53,402 bases of DNA from JAEZFI01 sp044508215 (GCA_044508215.1 JBIQID010000008.1:1-53402); one strand, 5' to 3'. Positions 34,181 to 42,962 are shown, counted from the first letter of the stretch. Made by a program: numbers and translations. The notes: generated from the letters alone by a model not told the origin.

Positions 34181-36996
34181 CGTGGACCCTCGGGTTGGTT
34201 CGACGGGGCGGTCGTCGTGGTGGCGACCCCGTGGCCATCCTGGCCGCCGGGAGCTCGCTCGGCGGCGAGCTGCTCGATGTGGGGCGTCAGCCAATCGGCC
34301 ACCACGGGACCCCCGGTGGCGTCGTAGTGGATGCCGTCGGGGCGGAGTGCGATGCCGTCGACCTCACGGGGGCAGGGGTCCTCCGGGCAGACGAACGACG
34401 CGAGGTCGATGAGGGCCGTCTCGGCCGGGCGGGCCTCGACGACCCTGCGGAGCAGGTCGCCGAAGTGGCGGAAGCGGCCGGCGTGCTCGGGAAGCCACTC
34501 TCGGGACGTGCCCGTGTCGGAGGAGGACGCCATCGTCGGGGGCGGCGTGAGGAACGCCACCGTGGCCCCCTGCGACGACAGCACGTCCACCGCCTCGTTC
34601 AGGAGGGACAACATGTTCTCGTCCCACTCGGGCGTGCCGAACTCGAGGTCGCGCCCGTCGATGCGTCGATCGAAGACCTCCCACGTGCCGAGCACCGCCA
34701 CGACCACGTCGGGCTGGAACCGTTCGACGTAGCGGCGCCAGTCCTCGCGCCACTCGGCGCACGTGTCGGCGAGGTCGACCACCCCGCGCAGCTCCAGCCG
34801 CGGCCCCGAGTCGAGCTCGCACTGGAAGATGCCCCGCGGCCACAGCTGCAGGGGCGCCCCGCTCGGGGGTGTCGGGTCCTCGCCGTACCAGTAGGAGCCG
34901 AGGGACCAGGCGACCGAGTCGCCGACGAGGAGCACCTTCGGGATGCCCGACGAGACGATGCGCTCCACCGACCGCTGGTGCGCAGCGAGGTGCGACTGCC
35001 GTGCGGCGTCTCCGACGAGCTGCCGGATCGACAGGGTCGCCAGCTCCGAGGGGACCGACGCCCCGTCGATCACCGTCATGCCGAACTCCTCGGCGGTGCA
35101 CGGGTGGGTGCAGTCCCTCGCCAGCGACACGGTGCCGACCACGTCGTTGCGCGAGCTGGCGAACTGCGCTGCCATGCCGTTGTAGACCGCCACGCCGAGC
35201 CGCTCCCGCTCGCTCACGGCGGTCTCCGGCACGGTCGTGAGGACCAGGGTCGCGCCGTGCGCCTGGACCCTGTCGGCCACGAGCTGCAGCTCGTCGGTCA
35301 TCAGGTTCTGCGGGCGCGAGACGTCGTAGACGATCGGCTCCTCCCACAGCTCCGGCACCCGGGAGAGCGACAGCCACGTCCGCGCGACGACCACCACCAC
35401 GTCGACCTTGCGGTTGGCGAGCTGGGCGTCGAGCACCTCCGACCACCCTGCGCAGCGCCGCTCGGCGGGATCACGGCCGTCGGCGCCCGCGAACTCGAAG
35501 GGTCCGCACGCTGCGTCGGTGGCGTCGACCAGCGAGACCGGGCCCTCCGTGGTCCAGCCCGACGCCACGGTGCTGCCGAGGGAGTCGCCGATGAGGAGTG
35601 CCGTGGTGCTGGCGGGCGGTGGGGGAACCGTCGTGGAGGGAGCGGTGGGTGGAGCGGCGTTGCGCGCCTGGTCGGCGGCGAAGCGGTCGGCATCGGACTC
35701 CGTGGCGCCGGCGGTGGCGACGAGGGCGAGGACCGTGCAGGCCACCACGGCGGCGGGGATCCATCGCATCGACCACTGGATGCGGGTGCGCAGCGGCGTC
35801 TCGACGAGGTGGAAGCTCGCCACGCTGAGGCCGAGCGTGAGGGCGAGCCGCAGCGTGGTCACCGCAGCGAAGCCCCAGCCGGTGCTGCGCTCGGTGACGG
35901 CGGCGAACACCGGCCAGTGCCACAGGTAGATCCCGTACGAGATGCGGCCCAGCCAGCGGAGTGGGGACCACGCGAAGAGGGCGCCGGCACGGCTGCCGGG
36001 GAGCACCGAGCCGCTGATCACCACACCCGCGGCGATCGCGGTGAGGAGGTAGCCGCCCCGCGCCGCGAACACGGCGTCGATGCCGCCGACGCAGATCCAG
36101 CCGAGCGCTGCGAGCGACACCGCAGTGGCCACGTCCCAGGCGAGCAGGCCCTGCTGCCCGAGCGCGGTGCCGGCGGGATGGGCCGGTCGTGAGCTGCGCT
36201 CGTCGTCGGTGCGCCCCTGCCAGCGCCCCCACCGGAACGCCGCCAGGGCGCACCCCAAGAGGATGGCCTGGAGGCGGGTGTCGGTGCGCAGGTAGATCTG
36301 GTCGGCCGGCGTGCCGGAGAACGACAGCACGGCGGCGAGCCCGGCCGACAGCACGGTCCCGGCGATCGCGGCGATGCCGATCCTCCGGCGGACCCGTCCC
36401 CAGCTGCGGCGCCCGGCACGAGGAGCGTCGACGCCGCGCCCGTGCAGCTTGCGGACCACGGCCACGAGGACTGCGACCAGGAGCGGCCAGAGCACGTAGA
36501 ACTGCTCTTCGACCGCGAGGCTCCAGGTGTGGGTGAGCGGGGTCGGTGCCGCGAACTGGTCGAAGTAGCCCACCCCGTCGCTGACCTGCACCCAGTTGTT
36601 GACGTAGAGGACGGCACTGATCGCGTCGCGGCGGATCCGGTCGAGTGAGGACGGGTCGGCTGCGATCCACGCCCAGAGGCAGCTGACCGCCACCACCAGG
36701 AACATCAGCGGGAGCAGCCGCTTGAACCGGCGTCGCCAGAAACCTGCGAGGTCGATCTGCGGCCGGCGGCGCAGCTCGTCGAGCATCAGGGTGGTGATGA
36801 GGAACCCCGACAGGGTGAAGAACAGGTCGATGCCGACGTAGCCGCCCTGCGCCCACGTGAATCCGGCGTGGTACAGGACGACGGCCACGGCGGCCACGCC
36901 GCGCACGCCGTCGAGCGGCGGTTGGTGCGCGAAGCGGATCGTGGATCGGGACCGGGCGGCCGGGTCGGGAGGGGATCCGACCTCGACGGACGTCAC
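34177..36996 (-). CDS. OafA/YrhL-type acyltransferase with two C-terminal SGNH domains
   Basis: 939 aa. The N-terminal acyltransferase-3 membrane domain (about residues 25-420) has LDGVRGVAAVAVVLYHAG, YVGIDLFFTLSGFLI, HTWSLAVEEQFYVLWPL and YGIYLWHWPVF. It should carry acyl groups across the membrane to surface polysaccharide. Two SGNH hydrolase-like domains follow a Thr/Pro linker. The first has LLIGDSLGS at about residue 469, but its block V reads VIDGASVP near 643, with no His. The second has LLVGDSVAWSLG at about 692 and the intact RPDGIHYD near 889. One SGNH domain is usual. GTG at 36996 overlaps the upstream GT4 gene (GTGA). Confidence 0.88.
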   Translation of the reverse strand: MTSVEVGSPPDPAARSRSTIRFAHQPPLDGVRGVAAVAVVLYHAGFTWAQGGYVGIDLFFTLSGFLITTLMLDELRRRPQIDLAGFWRRRFKRLLPLMFLVVAVSCLWAWIAADPSSLDRIRRDAISAVLYVNNWVQVSDGVGYFDQFAAPTPLTHTWSLAVEEQFYVLWPLLVAVLVAVVRKLHGRGVDAPRAGRRSWGRVRRRIGIAAIAGTVLSAGLAAVLSFSGTPADQIYLRTDTRLQAILLGCALAAFRWGRWQGRTDDERSSRPAHPAGTALGQQGLLAWDVATAVSLAALGWICVGGIDAVFAARGGYLLTAIAAGVVISGSVLPGSRAGALFAWSPLRWLGRISYGIYLWHWPVFAAVTERSTGWGFAAVTTLRLALTLGLSVASFHLVETPLRTRIQWSMRWIPAAVVACTVLALVATAGATESDADRFAADQARNAAPPTAPSTTVPPPPASTTALLIGDSLGSTVASGWTTEGPVSLVDATDAACGPFEFAGADGRDPAERRCAGWSEVLDAQLANRKVDVVVVVARTWLSLSRVPELWEEPIVYDVSRPQNLMTDELQLVADRVQAHGATLVLTTVPETAVSERERLGVAVYNGMAAQFASSRNDVVGTVSLARDCTHPCTAEEFGMTVIDGASVPSELATLSIRQLVGDAARQSHLAAHQRSVERIVSSGIPKVLLVGDSVAWSLGSYWYGEDPTPPSGAPLQLWPRGIFQCELDSGPRLELRGVVDLADTCAEWREDWRRYVERFQPDVVVAVLGTWEVFDRRIDGRDLEFGTPEWDENMLSLLNEAVDVLSSQGATVAFLTPPPTMASSSDTGTSREWLPEHAGRFRHFGDLLRRVVEARPAETALIDLASFVCPEDPCPREVDGIALRPDGIHYDATGGPVVADWLTPHIEQLAAERAPGGQDGHGVATTTTAPSNQPEGPR

Positions 36997-38177
36997 GGTC
37001 GCCGGCGTGACCGCCGGAGCGCGTCCGCCGCGAGGACGGAGAACGTGCCGATCGCCGTGGCCTCCCAGGTGAGGGCCGCTGCGCGGTCCCGGGCGCCGTC
37101 GGCGAGGCGCGTGCGGAGTGCGTCGTCGGTGAGCACGCGCCGCATCGCGTCGACGAGGTCGTCGTCCCGCTCGGCGAGGATGCCACTCTGGCCCTCGGCG
37201 ACCGCGTCGCTGTGGCCGGCGATGCGAGTGGCGACTGCGGGCGTCCCGCAGGCGGCGGCCTCCGTGATCGTCATGCCCCAGCCCTCGCGGCTGGACACCG
37301 ACGCGACCAGCCACGCGCGCCGGTAGAGGTCGATGAGCTCCTCGTCGGAGATCCGCCCGGGGAGCCGCACCCAGTCACCGATGTCGGCTTCGGCGATCTG
37401 CTCCTCCAGCCGGTCACGTTCGTAGCCCTCGCCGACGATCACGAGCTCGAGGCCCGGGACGTCCTCGCGGACCTGCTGGGCCAGCCGGATGAGCCGTGGG
37501 AAGTCCTTCACCGGGACGAGGCGGCCCACGGCGACCATCAGCGGGTGGGCGGACCGCTCGCCGCCGGGGGAGAACATCGGATCGATGCCGGGCGGCACCA
37601 CCGTGACCCGGTCGGCCTTGAAGCCGAGGTCGTCGACCAGCTCGCGCTTCGATGACTCGGAGAGCGTGACCACGGGGCTCCGCCGGTAGAACTTCGGCGC
37701 GATGCGCTCCTCGAGGGTCACTCCCAGGCGCGCCAGGTTGGGGGGCAGCGTCATGCCCCACATCGGGCCGTGCACGTGGTGCAGCCACACCATCCGGGGT
37801 CCCCGGCACCACACCGGTGACATGAACGGCATGCCGTTCCAGATCTCGACGAGGCCGTCGCGGGGGCCCAGGCGGCCCGTGATCTCGGAGGCGACCGACC
37901 GGGGGAACACGAGGTAGCGGCCGGCCTTGCGGATCACGGTGTAGCCCGACCGCACCCGTCGCTCGGGACGGCCCGGCGCGAAGGACGTGCGCATCGTCAC
38001 CTGCAGACCGGCCTGCGACCAGATCGACGCGACGTTGTGCGCGTGCAGCTCGGAACCGCCGGCCTCGACGTCGTCGAGGTCGCGCCACGCCAGCATGTGG
38101 ACGTGCGCGATGCCTGCCTCTGCGGCGAGGTCTCCGAGCGCCTTCAGCGTCGGCTCCGAGGCGGTCGGCTCGGTCAT
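36993..38177 (-). CDS. Family 4 glycosyltransferase
   Basis: 394 aa GT-B enzyme. AWRDLDDVEAGGSELHAHNVASIW forms the N-terminal acceptor domain. VVPPGIDPMFSP, MVAVGRLVPVKDFPRLI and ELVIVGEGYERDRLEEQI give the nucleotide-sugar domain. The catalytic-region motif is REGWGMTITEAAACGTPAVAT (in parts, about residues 298-318). It retains the configuration of its donor sugar, as GT4 enzymes do; donor and acceptor are unknown. The ATG at 38177 is preceded by GGAGA. First gene of a minus-strand GT4-acyltransferase-hydrolase operon, each overlapping the next by 4 bp. Confidence 0.9.
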   Translation of the reverse strand: MTEPTASEPTLKALGDLAAEAGIAHVHMLAWRDLDDVEAGGSELHAHNVASIWSQAGLQVTMRTSFAPGRPERRVRSGYTVIRKAGRYLVFPRSVASEITGRLGPRDGLVEIWNGMPFMSPVWCRGPRMVWLHHVHGPMWGMTLPPNLARLGVTLEERIAPKFYRRSPVVTLSESSKRELVDDLGFKADRVTVVPPGIDPMFSPGGERSAHPLMVAVGRLVPVKDFPRLIRLAQQVREDVPGLELVIVGEGYERDRLEEQIAEADIGDWVRLPGRISDEELIDLYRRAWLVASVSSREGWGMTITEAAACGTPAVATRIAGHSDAVAEGQSGILAERDDDLVDAMRRVLTDDALRTRLADGARDRAAALTWEATAIGTFSVLAADALRRSRRRP

Positions 38178-38211
38178 CGGGGGTTCTCCGTGGGGGGCGG
38201 GGGAGCGGTCC

Positions 38212-38218
38212 TATGCTA
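38212..38218. promoter_or_regulatory. Overlapping divergent -10 elements (TATGCTA)
   Basis: The seven bases TATGCTA contain TATGCT on the plus strand (10 nt before the methyltransferase GTG). They also contain TAGCAT on the minus strand, directed at the GT4 operon, whose start is 35 nt away with a ribosome-binding site between. One A/T-rich patch therefore seems to serve both directions. Confidence 0.45.
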
Positions 38219-38227
38219 TTCGGCGCC

Positions 38228-39055
38228 GTGGTCGAGCACCGGTATGGGCCGGGTCCCGCGGCGGGAGATCTCGTGAAGCTGACCGGTGAACGTCCGATCG
38301 AGGGCCAGACGCCTGATTCCCTGCTGGCCCTGCACGCGGCCGGCTACCGGGAGGTGCGCGAGCGCATCGCCGGCGGCCGGTTCCTCGACCTCGGCTGCGG
38401 GCTCGGCGACGGCACCGCGTCGTTCGCCGGCGAGGGCCGTTCGCTCGTCGGGGTCGACTACGACCCGGCCACCGCAGCGGAGGCACGACAGGCCCACCGG
38501 GACGTCGACCTCGTGACGGCGTGCTCGGACGGCAGCTCGCTCGGCCTCCGGGCCGACCAGTTCGACTGGGTGTGCTCGTCGCACCTCATCGAGCACTTCG
38601 TGGACCCGACGCCCCACGTGCAGGAGGTGGCCCGGGTCCTCTCGCCGACCGGCACCGCGTTCTTCATCACCCCGAACGCGCCGGCCGACTTCGAGAACCC
38701 GTACCACGTGCACCTCTTCGAGGCCGACGACCTGCGCGAGATGCTCGAGGGCTCGTTCGCCGAGGTGGAGGTGATCGGCCTCGACGCGACCCCGCTGGTG
38801 AAGGCCGACTTCGAGAAGCGGCGTGCCCTCGCCAACCGGCTGCTCAAGATCGATCGGTTCGGCCTGCGCCACAAGCTGCCCCGCTCGTGGTTCGTGGCGC
38901 TCCACGCCTTCGGGCGGCGGGTCGCCTACCGGTTCCTGGTGAAGGACCAGACCCAGGGCCAGTCGGGCATCACCGACGAGGAGTTCTTCCTCACCGACCA
39001 GATCGACGACAGCACCCTCGTGCTGTTCGCCACCGCCTCGAAGCCCCTGCGCTGA
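38228..39055 (+). CDS. Class I SAM-dependent methyltransferase
   Basis: 275 aa. The AdoMet motif I is FLDLGCGLGDGTASF (about residues 56-70), followed by the acidic end of strand 2 in LVGVDYDPATAAEA. SSHLIEHFVDPTPHVQEVARVLSPTG is the post-I region of the Methyltransf_11 type. The position next to glycosyltransferases and an acyltransferase suggests methylation of a sugar or glycolipid, but this is inference. GTG start at 38228, chosen because the TATGCT element ends 10 nt upstream. The ATG at 38213 lies inside that element. Confidence 0.85.
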   Translation: MVEHRYGPGPAAGDLVKLTGERPIEGQTPDSLLALHAAGYREVRERIAGGRFLDLGCGLGDGTASFAGEGRSLVGVDYDPATAAEARQAHRDVDLVTACSDGSSLGLRADQFDWVCSSHLIEHFVDPTPHVQEVARVLSPTGTAFFITPNAPADFENPYHVHLFEADDLREMLEGSFAEVEVIGLDATPLVKADFEKRRALANRLLKIDRFGLRHKLPRSWFVALHAFGRRVAYRFLVKDQTQGQSGITDEEFFLTDQIDDSTLVLFATASKPLR

Positions 39056-39091
39056 CGTCGCCCCTGGGGGCCATCGCGGTCGGGACGCGAA

Positions 39092-39134
39092 GGACCTCCC
39101 CGGGGCCGAAGGGGGGTCGGTCCCGGGGAGGTCC
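39092..39134. terminator. Perfect 13-bp inverted repeat, probable bidirectional terminator
   Basis: GGACCTCCCCGGG (39092-39104) and CCCGGGGAGGTCC (39122-39134) pair over 13 bp around a 17-base loop. It lies between the convergent ends of the methyltransferase gene and the membrane-protein gene. There is no T-run on either side, so termination would rest on stem strength alone. Confidence 0.6.
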
Positions 39135-39175
39135 TGAAGCGGAACGGGCCGGTCAGCCCGAGGTGTCGAGCCGGC

Positions 39176-39781
39176 TCACTCGATGATCTGCTCGCCGCGG
39201 TGGCTGGCGGCGTGGGCGAACCCGGCGATCGAGGCGATGAGGAGGACGGCTGCCACGAGCCAGCAGACGAGGGCGGCCTGGTCGGCCTTCTCGCCGAACG
39301 TGCTGAACCCGAAGCTCGTCAGCAGCAGGCCTCGCAGGGTCTCGCCCCGGAAGAGCGACTCGACCTTGCCCTCGAGCTCGGCGGCCTCGTCGGCCAGCTG
39401 CTCGGCGTTCGGAGCGTTCGCCTCAGCAGCCTCCGTCGCCGCGGCGCGGGCCTGCCGTGACTCGCCGCTCGTCTGCGAGTAGGTCTTCCCGCCGTTGATC
39501 TCGGCGAGGTGCAACCCGATGTACTCGTTGGCGTAGCACTCGGCTTGCTTGCCCGTCTCGAGCGGCTGGCCCGCGTTCTCGACGAGGCATTCGGCCTCGC
39601 GCTCCTCGGGCGACAGGGCTTCCTCGGGTGTGAAGACGATCTGCTGCTGCTGCATCTGCTCCCGGACGTAGTCGTGCGCGAAGTTGGCGTTGGCCTTCAG
39701 CACGAAGCCCAGCACGGCGAGCAGCACCGCCAGAGCGGCACCCCCTACGGAGAAGAAGAGGTCGAGCGTTCTGCGTTTCAC
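39176..39781 (-). CDS. Conserved two-helix membrane protein of unknown function
   Basis: 201 aa. Helix 1 is near residues 8-28 and helix 2 near 170-188. The extracytoplasmic part between them contains ECLVENAGQPLETGKQAECYANEYIGLHLAEI. Its two Cys could form a disulfide. The region also has a coiled-coil-like Ala/Glu stretch and the LFRGETLRGLLLTSFGFSTFGEKADQAA segment leading into helix 2. From memory this matches a widespread actinobacterial family without an assigned role; no search was run. GTG at 39781, with AGGAGGA directly upstream. It ends towards the 13-bp inverted repeat. Confidence 0.75.
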   Translation of the reverse strand: MKRRTLDLFFSVGGAALAVLLAVLGFVLKANANFAHDYVREQMQQQQIVFTPEEALSPEEREAECLVENAGQPLETGKQAECYANEYIGLHLAEINGGKTYSQTSGESRQARAAATEAAEANAPNAEQLADEAAELEGKVESLFRGETLRGLLLTSFGFSTFGEKADQAALVCWLVAAVLLIASIAGFAHAASHRGEQIIE

Positions 39782-39920
39782 GGTTCCTCCTGTTGTGGTG
39801 GGTCCGCTCCGGGCAGGTTCCGGCCGGCACCCTGACGACAGTCTCCGGGATCTACCCAGGAACCGGAAGGGTCAGAGGTCCCGGGTACCGCAGGACGGCT
39901 GACCTCGGCGGCAGGGTCGT

Positions 39921-40661
39921 TCAGCCTCGCGGCAGCCGAGCTCGCGCCGCTTCCACCAGCGCCGCGAACAACCGGGCGTCGGAGCGGAACGTCTCCTCGG
40001 GGTGCCACTGCACGGCGACCAGCCAGTGGTCGGCCGCAGCGGGATCGTCGTACTCGAGGCCTTCGACGGTCCCGTCGGAGGTCCGTGCCGACACGCGGAG
40101 CCCCGGCGCGACGCGGTCGACCGCCTGGTGGTGGTGGCACCGCCCGTCGGCGGAGGGGCCGAGCACCGACGAGAGCAGCGTCCCGTCCTCCACCAGGTAG
40201 GTGTTGTCGCTGCCGCCACCACCGTCGGGGATGCCATGGGCGAGGAGGCCCTCGCGGCCGGTGATGTGCTGGTCCATGGTCCCGCCCAGCTCCACGTTCA
40301 CCAGCTGCATGCCGCGGCAGATGGCGAGCACCGGCGTGCCGGAGCGGCGGCAGGCCTCGAAGAGGGCGGCCTCGAAGCCGTCCTGGAGCTGGCTGATGCC
40401 GTAGGTCTCCGGCGCCGGTTCCTGCCCGTAGCGAGCCGGGTCCACGTCGGGTCCGCCGGTCAGGATCAGCCCAGACAGCCGGGCGACGATCTCGTCTGCC
40501 GCCTCGTCGTCGACCTCCTCGGGAGCCAGCGCCACGGCGTAGCCGCCCACCGATCCGACGGCGTCGAGGTAGGCGCTCTGGATGGCGAGCGTCTCGTCCA
40601 GCCGGAACATCTTCCCGGCCCGGAACCGCTGTGCGCTGACCCCGATCAACGGCCTGGTCAT
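39921..40661 (-). CDS. Gamma-glutamyl-gamma-aminobutyrate hydrolase family protein (peptidase C26)
   Basis: 246 aa class-I glutamine-amidotransferase-like hydrolase, PuuD type, which cleaves the gamma-glutamyl amide bond. ILTGGPDVDPARYG and VLAICRGMQLVNVELGG carry the nucleophilic Cys (about residue 115) and VAVQWHPEE the His and Glu of the triad. ATG at 40661 with GGAGGGA upstream. It lies 22 bases after the glutamine-synthetase-like gene and should hydrolyse the gamma-glutamyl product generated in that pathway. Confidence 0.9.
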   Translation of the reverse strand: MTRPLIGVSAQRFRAGKMFRLDETLAIQSAYLDAVGSVGGYAVALAPEEVDDEAADEIVARLSGLILTGGPDVDPARYGQEPAPETYGISQLQDGFEAALFEACRRSGTPVLAICRGMQLVNVELGGTMDQHITGREGLLAHGIPDGGGGSDNTYLVEDGTLLSSVLGPSADGRCHHHQAVDRVAPGLRVSARTSDGTVEGLEYDDPAAADHWLVAVQWHPEETFRSDARLFAALVEAARARLPRG

Positions 40662-40683
40662 GGATCCCTCCGAGGCGTGCGGC

Positions 40684-42078
40684 TCACAGCTGCTCGAAGC
40701 CTCGGCGCAGCTCCCAGTCGGTCACCACCCGGTTGAACGCGTCCCACTCCGCCTCGGCGAGGTGGAGCAGGTGGCCCACCACGTCCTCGCCGAACGCGTC
40801 ACGGGCCTTCTCCGACGAGCGGAACAGGTCGATCGCGTCCACGAGCGTGTGGGGGATGCGGGGCAGGTCCGCCTCGTACCCGTTGCCGAGGTAGGGCTCG
40901 GGTGGCTCGATCCGGTTCTCGATCCCGTGCAAGCCGCCCGCGATCGTGGCGGCGAGCGCCAGGTACGGGTTGCAGTCCGCGCCCGGGATGCGGCTCTCCA
41001 CCCGCTTGCCCTGCCCGTGGCCGACCACCCGGAAGCCGAGCGTGCGGTTGTCGGGGCCCCAGCCGACCGCTGTCGGCGCCCACGAACCCGGCTGGTAGCG
41101 CTTGTAGCTGTTGACGTAGGGCGCCCAGCACCACGACAGCTCGGCCGCGGTCTCCAGCAGCCCGCCGAGCCACCACCGGAACGTGTCCGAGGGGCTGCCG
41201 TCCTCCTGGTCCTCCATCAGCGAGCGGCCCGACTCGACGTCCCACACCGAGCTGTGGATGTGGCAGGACGACCCGGAGTCGTCCATCGTCGGCTTCGCCA
41301 TGAACGTGAGGGCGGCGCCGCGCAGCGCTGCGATCTCCTTCGCCCCGTTCTTGTAGATCGCGTGGTGGTCGGCGCAGGCCAGCGCCTCGGCGTAGCGGAT
41401 GTTCAGCTCGTGCTGGCCCCGTCCCGCCTCGCCCTTCGAGTACTCCACGGGGAGGCCCGCCGCCGCCATCTGGTTGCGCAGCTCGCGGACCAACCACTCG
41501 TCCTTCGAGGTGTGGAGGATGTGGTAGTCGATGATGTAGTCCGACGAGGGGGCGAGCCCGGCGAAGCGCTTCTCCGTGGCCTCCGCCATCGACTCCCGGT
41601 AGAGGTAGAACTCCAGCTCGGTGCCACACCGGATCTCGAGGCCCAGCTCCGCGGCCCGCTCGATCTGCCGCTGCAGGATCCGGCGGGGCGAGACCTCGAC
41701 CGGCGAGCCGTCGGGCTCGAAGAGGTCGCCCAGCACCATCGCGGTCGCGGGGAGCCACGGCACCGGCCGCAGCGTGCTGAGGTCCGGCCGGCACGCCATG
41801 TCGCCGTAGCCGAGGTCCCAGTTGGCGAACTTGAACCCCTCGAGCACGGTCATGTCGACGTCCACGGCGAGCAGGTAGTTGCACATCTCGACCGCGCCGC
41901 CGTTGTGGCGGAGCTCGTCGAGGAAGAACTCGCCCACCACGCGCTTGCCCACGAACCGGCCCTGGAGGTCGGGGCAGACGACGAGGACGGTGTCGATCGC
42001 ACCGCTGCGCACCGCGTCGGCCAGCTCCTCCACCGCCATCGGGGCGGGCGGACGCCCTTGTCCCTCGACGGTGCTCAT
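40684..42078 (-). CDS. Glutamine-synthetase-like gamma-glutamyl-amine ligase (PuuA/GlnA4 type)
   Basis: 464 aa. The GS fold is shown by GTELEFYLY (metal Glu), GEAGRGQHELNIRYAEAL, MAKPTMDDSGSSCHIHSSVWD and ESRIPGADCNPYLALAATIAGGL. The length and N-terminal region differ from housekeeping GlnA and match the family that ligates glutamate to polyamines, ethanolamine or isopropylamine. Its neighbours (C26 hydrolase, SDR, aldehyde dehydrogenase) make a catabolic ligase much more likely than ammonia assimilation. The amine substrate is unknown. ATG at 42078 overlaps the SDR stop (ATGA). Confidence 0.88.
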   Translation of the reverse strand: MSTVEGQGRPPAPMAVEELADAVRSGAIDTVLVVCPDLQGRFVGKRVVGEFFLDELRHNGGAVEMCNYLLAVDVDMTVLEGFKFANWDLGYGDMACRPDLSTLRPVPWLPATAMVLGDLFEPDGSPVEVSPRRILQRQIERAAELGLEIRCGTELEFYLYRESMAEATEKRFAGLAPSSDYIIDYHILHTSKDEWLVRELRNQMAAAGLPVEYSKGEAGRGQHELNIRYAEALACADHHAIYKNGAKEIAALRGAALTFMAKPTMDDSGSSCHIHSSVWDVESGRSLMEDQEDGSPSDTFRWWLGGLLETAAELSWCWAPYVNSYKRYQPGSWAPTAVGWGPDNRTLGFRVVGHGQGKRVESRIPGADCNPYLALAATIAGGLHGIENRIEPPEPYLGNGYEADLPRIPHTLVDAIDLFRSSEKARDAFGEDVVGHLLHLAEAEWDAFNRVVTDWELRRGFEQL

Positions 42079-42857
42079 GACCGTTCCGGGGTGGTGTAGG
42101 TCGAGGTGATGCCGCCGTCGATGATGAGCGACTGGCCCGTCATGTAGCTCGACTCGTCGGATGCGAGGAACAGGGCTCCGTTCACCATCTCCTCGGCCTC
42201 CCCGAAGCGGCCCATCGGGATGTGGACCAGGCGCCGCTGGCGCTTCGCATCGTCGGAGAGGAACTTGGCGAGGAGCGGCGTGAGGACCGGGCCCGGGCAC
42301 AGCGCGTTGGCCCGGACGCCCTCGAGCGCGTGGATGGCGGCGATCTCCCGGGTCATCGCGAGCACAGCGCCCTTCGAGGACGTGTAGGCGATCTGCGGGG
42401 TGGCGGCGCCCATGTGGGCCACGAAGCTCGCCACGTTGATGATCGAGCCGCCGCCGGAGTCGCGCATGGCGGGGATGCCGTGCTTGCAGCAGAGGAAGAC
42501 GCCCTTCACGTTCACGTCGAACGTGAGGTCCCAGGTGTCGAGCGGGGTGGCCTCGGGCGTGTCGTCGTCGCCGGGAGAGATGCCCGCGTTGTTGTAGAGC
42601 ACGTGGAGGCCGCCGAACTGGTCCACGGCGGTCGCCACCATGGCCTCCACCTGGGCCGCGTCACGGACGTCGGTGGGCGCGGCGACGGCTCGGTGGCCGC
42701 CGGCCGTCAGCTCGGCGCACAGCTCGTCGACCGCGGCCTTGTCCACGTCGGCGAGCACCACGGCGGAGCCCTCCTCGGCGAAGCGGCGGGCGGCGAGCAG
42801 GCCCATGCCGTTGGCGGCGCCCGTGATGATCGACACCTTGCCGTCGAGCCGGCCCAT
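42075..42857 (-). CDS. Short-chain dehydrogenase/reductase
   Basis: 260 aa classical SDR using NAD(P). The cofactor motif is GAANGMG (about residues 14-20), with a D-A-D context (VVLADVDKAAV) favouring NAD. YNNAG follows, and the catalytic residues are in the Ser of INVASF and in IAYTSSKGAVLAM (Y-x3-K). The C-terminal SSYMTGQSLIIDGGITSTY is also typical. ATG at 42857 with AGGGAGG upstream. First gene of the minus-strand SDR-ligase-hydrolase operon; it may oxidise a hydroxyl or gamma-glutamyl-amino alcohol intermediate. Confidence 0.9.
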   Translation of the reverse strand: MGRLDGKVSIITGAANGMGLLAARRFAEEGSAVVLADVDKAAVDELCAELTAGGHRAVAAPTDVRDAAQVEAMVATAVDQFGGLHVLYNNAGISPGDDDTPEATPLDTWDLTFDVNVKGVFLCCKHGIPAMRDSGGGSIINVASFVAHMGAATPQIAYTSSKGAVLAMTREIAAIHALEGVRANALCPGPVLTPLLAKFLSDDAKRQRRLVHIPMGRFGEAEEMVNGALFLASDESSYMTGQSLIIDGGITSTYTTPERS

Positions 42858-42913
42858 CTGGTCCTCCCTCTCTGCAGCCGTCGGCGATCCGTCCGGCCGC
42901 CGGGCCGGCCACG

Positions 42914-42919
42914 AGCGTA
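42914..42919 (-). promoter_or_regulatory. -10 element TACGCT for the SDR operon
   Basis: On the minus strand TACGCT is 56 nt before the SDR ATG, leaving a leader of about 50 nt with an AGGGAGG ribosome-binding site. It faces an identical element on the plus strand 37 bases away. Confidence 0.4.
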
Positions 42920-42956
42920 GAGCGACCGAGACCGGGGAGGATCCGAATGGGACGGT

Positions 42957-42962
42957 TACGCT
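42957..42962 (+). promoter_or_regulatory. -10 element TACGCT for the aldehyde dehydrogenase gene
   Basis: TACGCT ends 9 nt before the ATG at 42972, so the message would be nearly leaderless. Confidence 0.45.

Noticed and set aside
33709..36192. Long plus-strand open frame opposite the acyltransferase gene
   Set aside because: The translation is Arg/Gly/Ala/His-rich with no recognisable domain, and the minus strand carries convincing acyltransferase and SGNH motifs.
40582..42099. Plus-strand open frame of about 500 codons opposite the glutamine-synthetase-like gene
   Set aside because: It is a shadow of the minus-strand ligase; composition is dominated by Arg, Val, Leu and Ala without domain signals.
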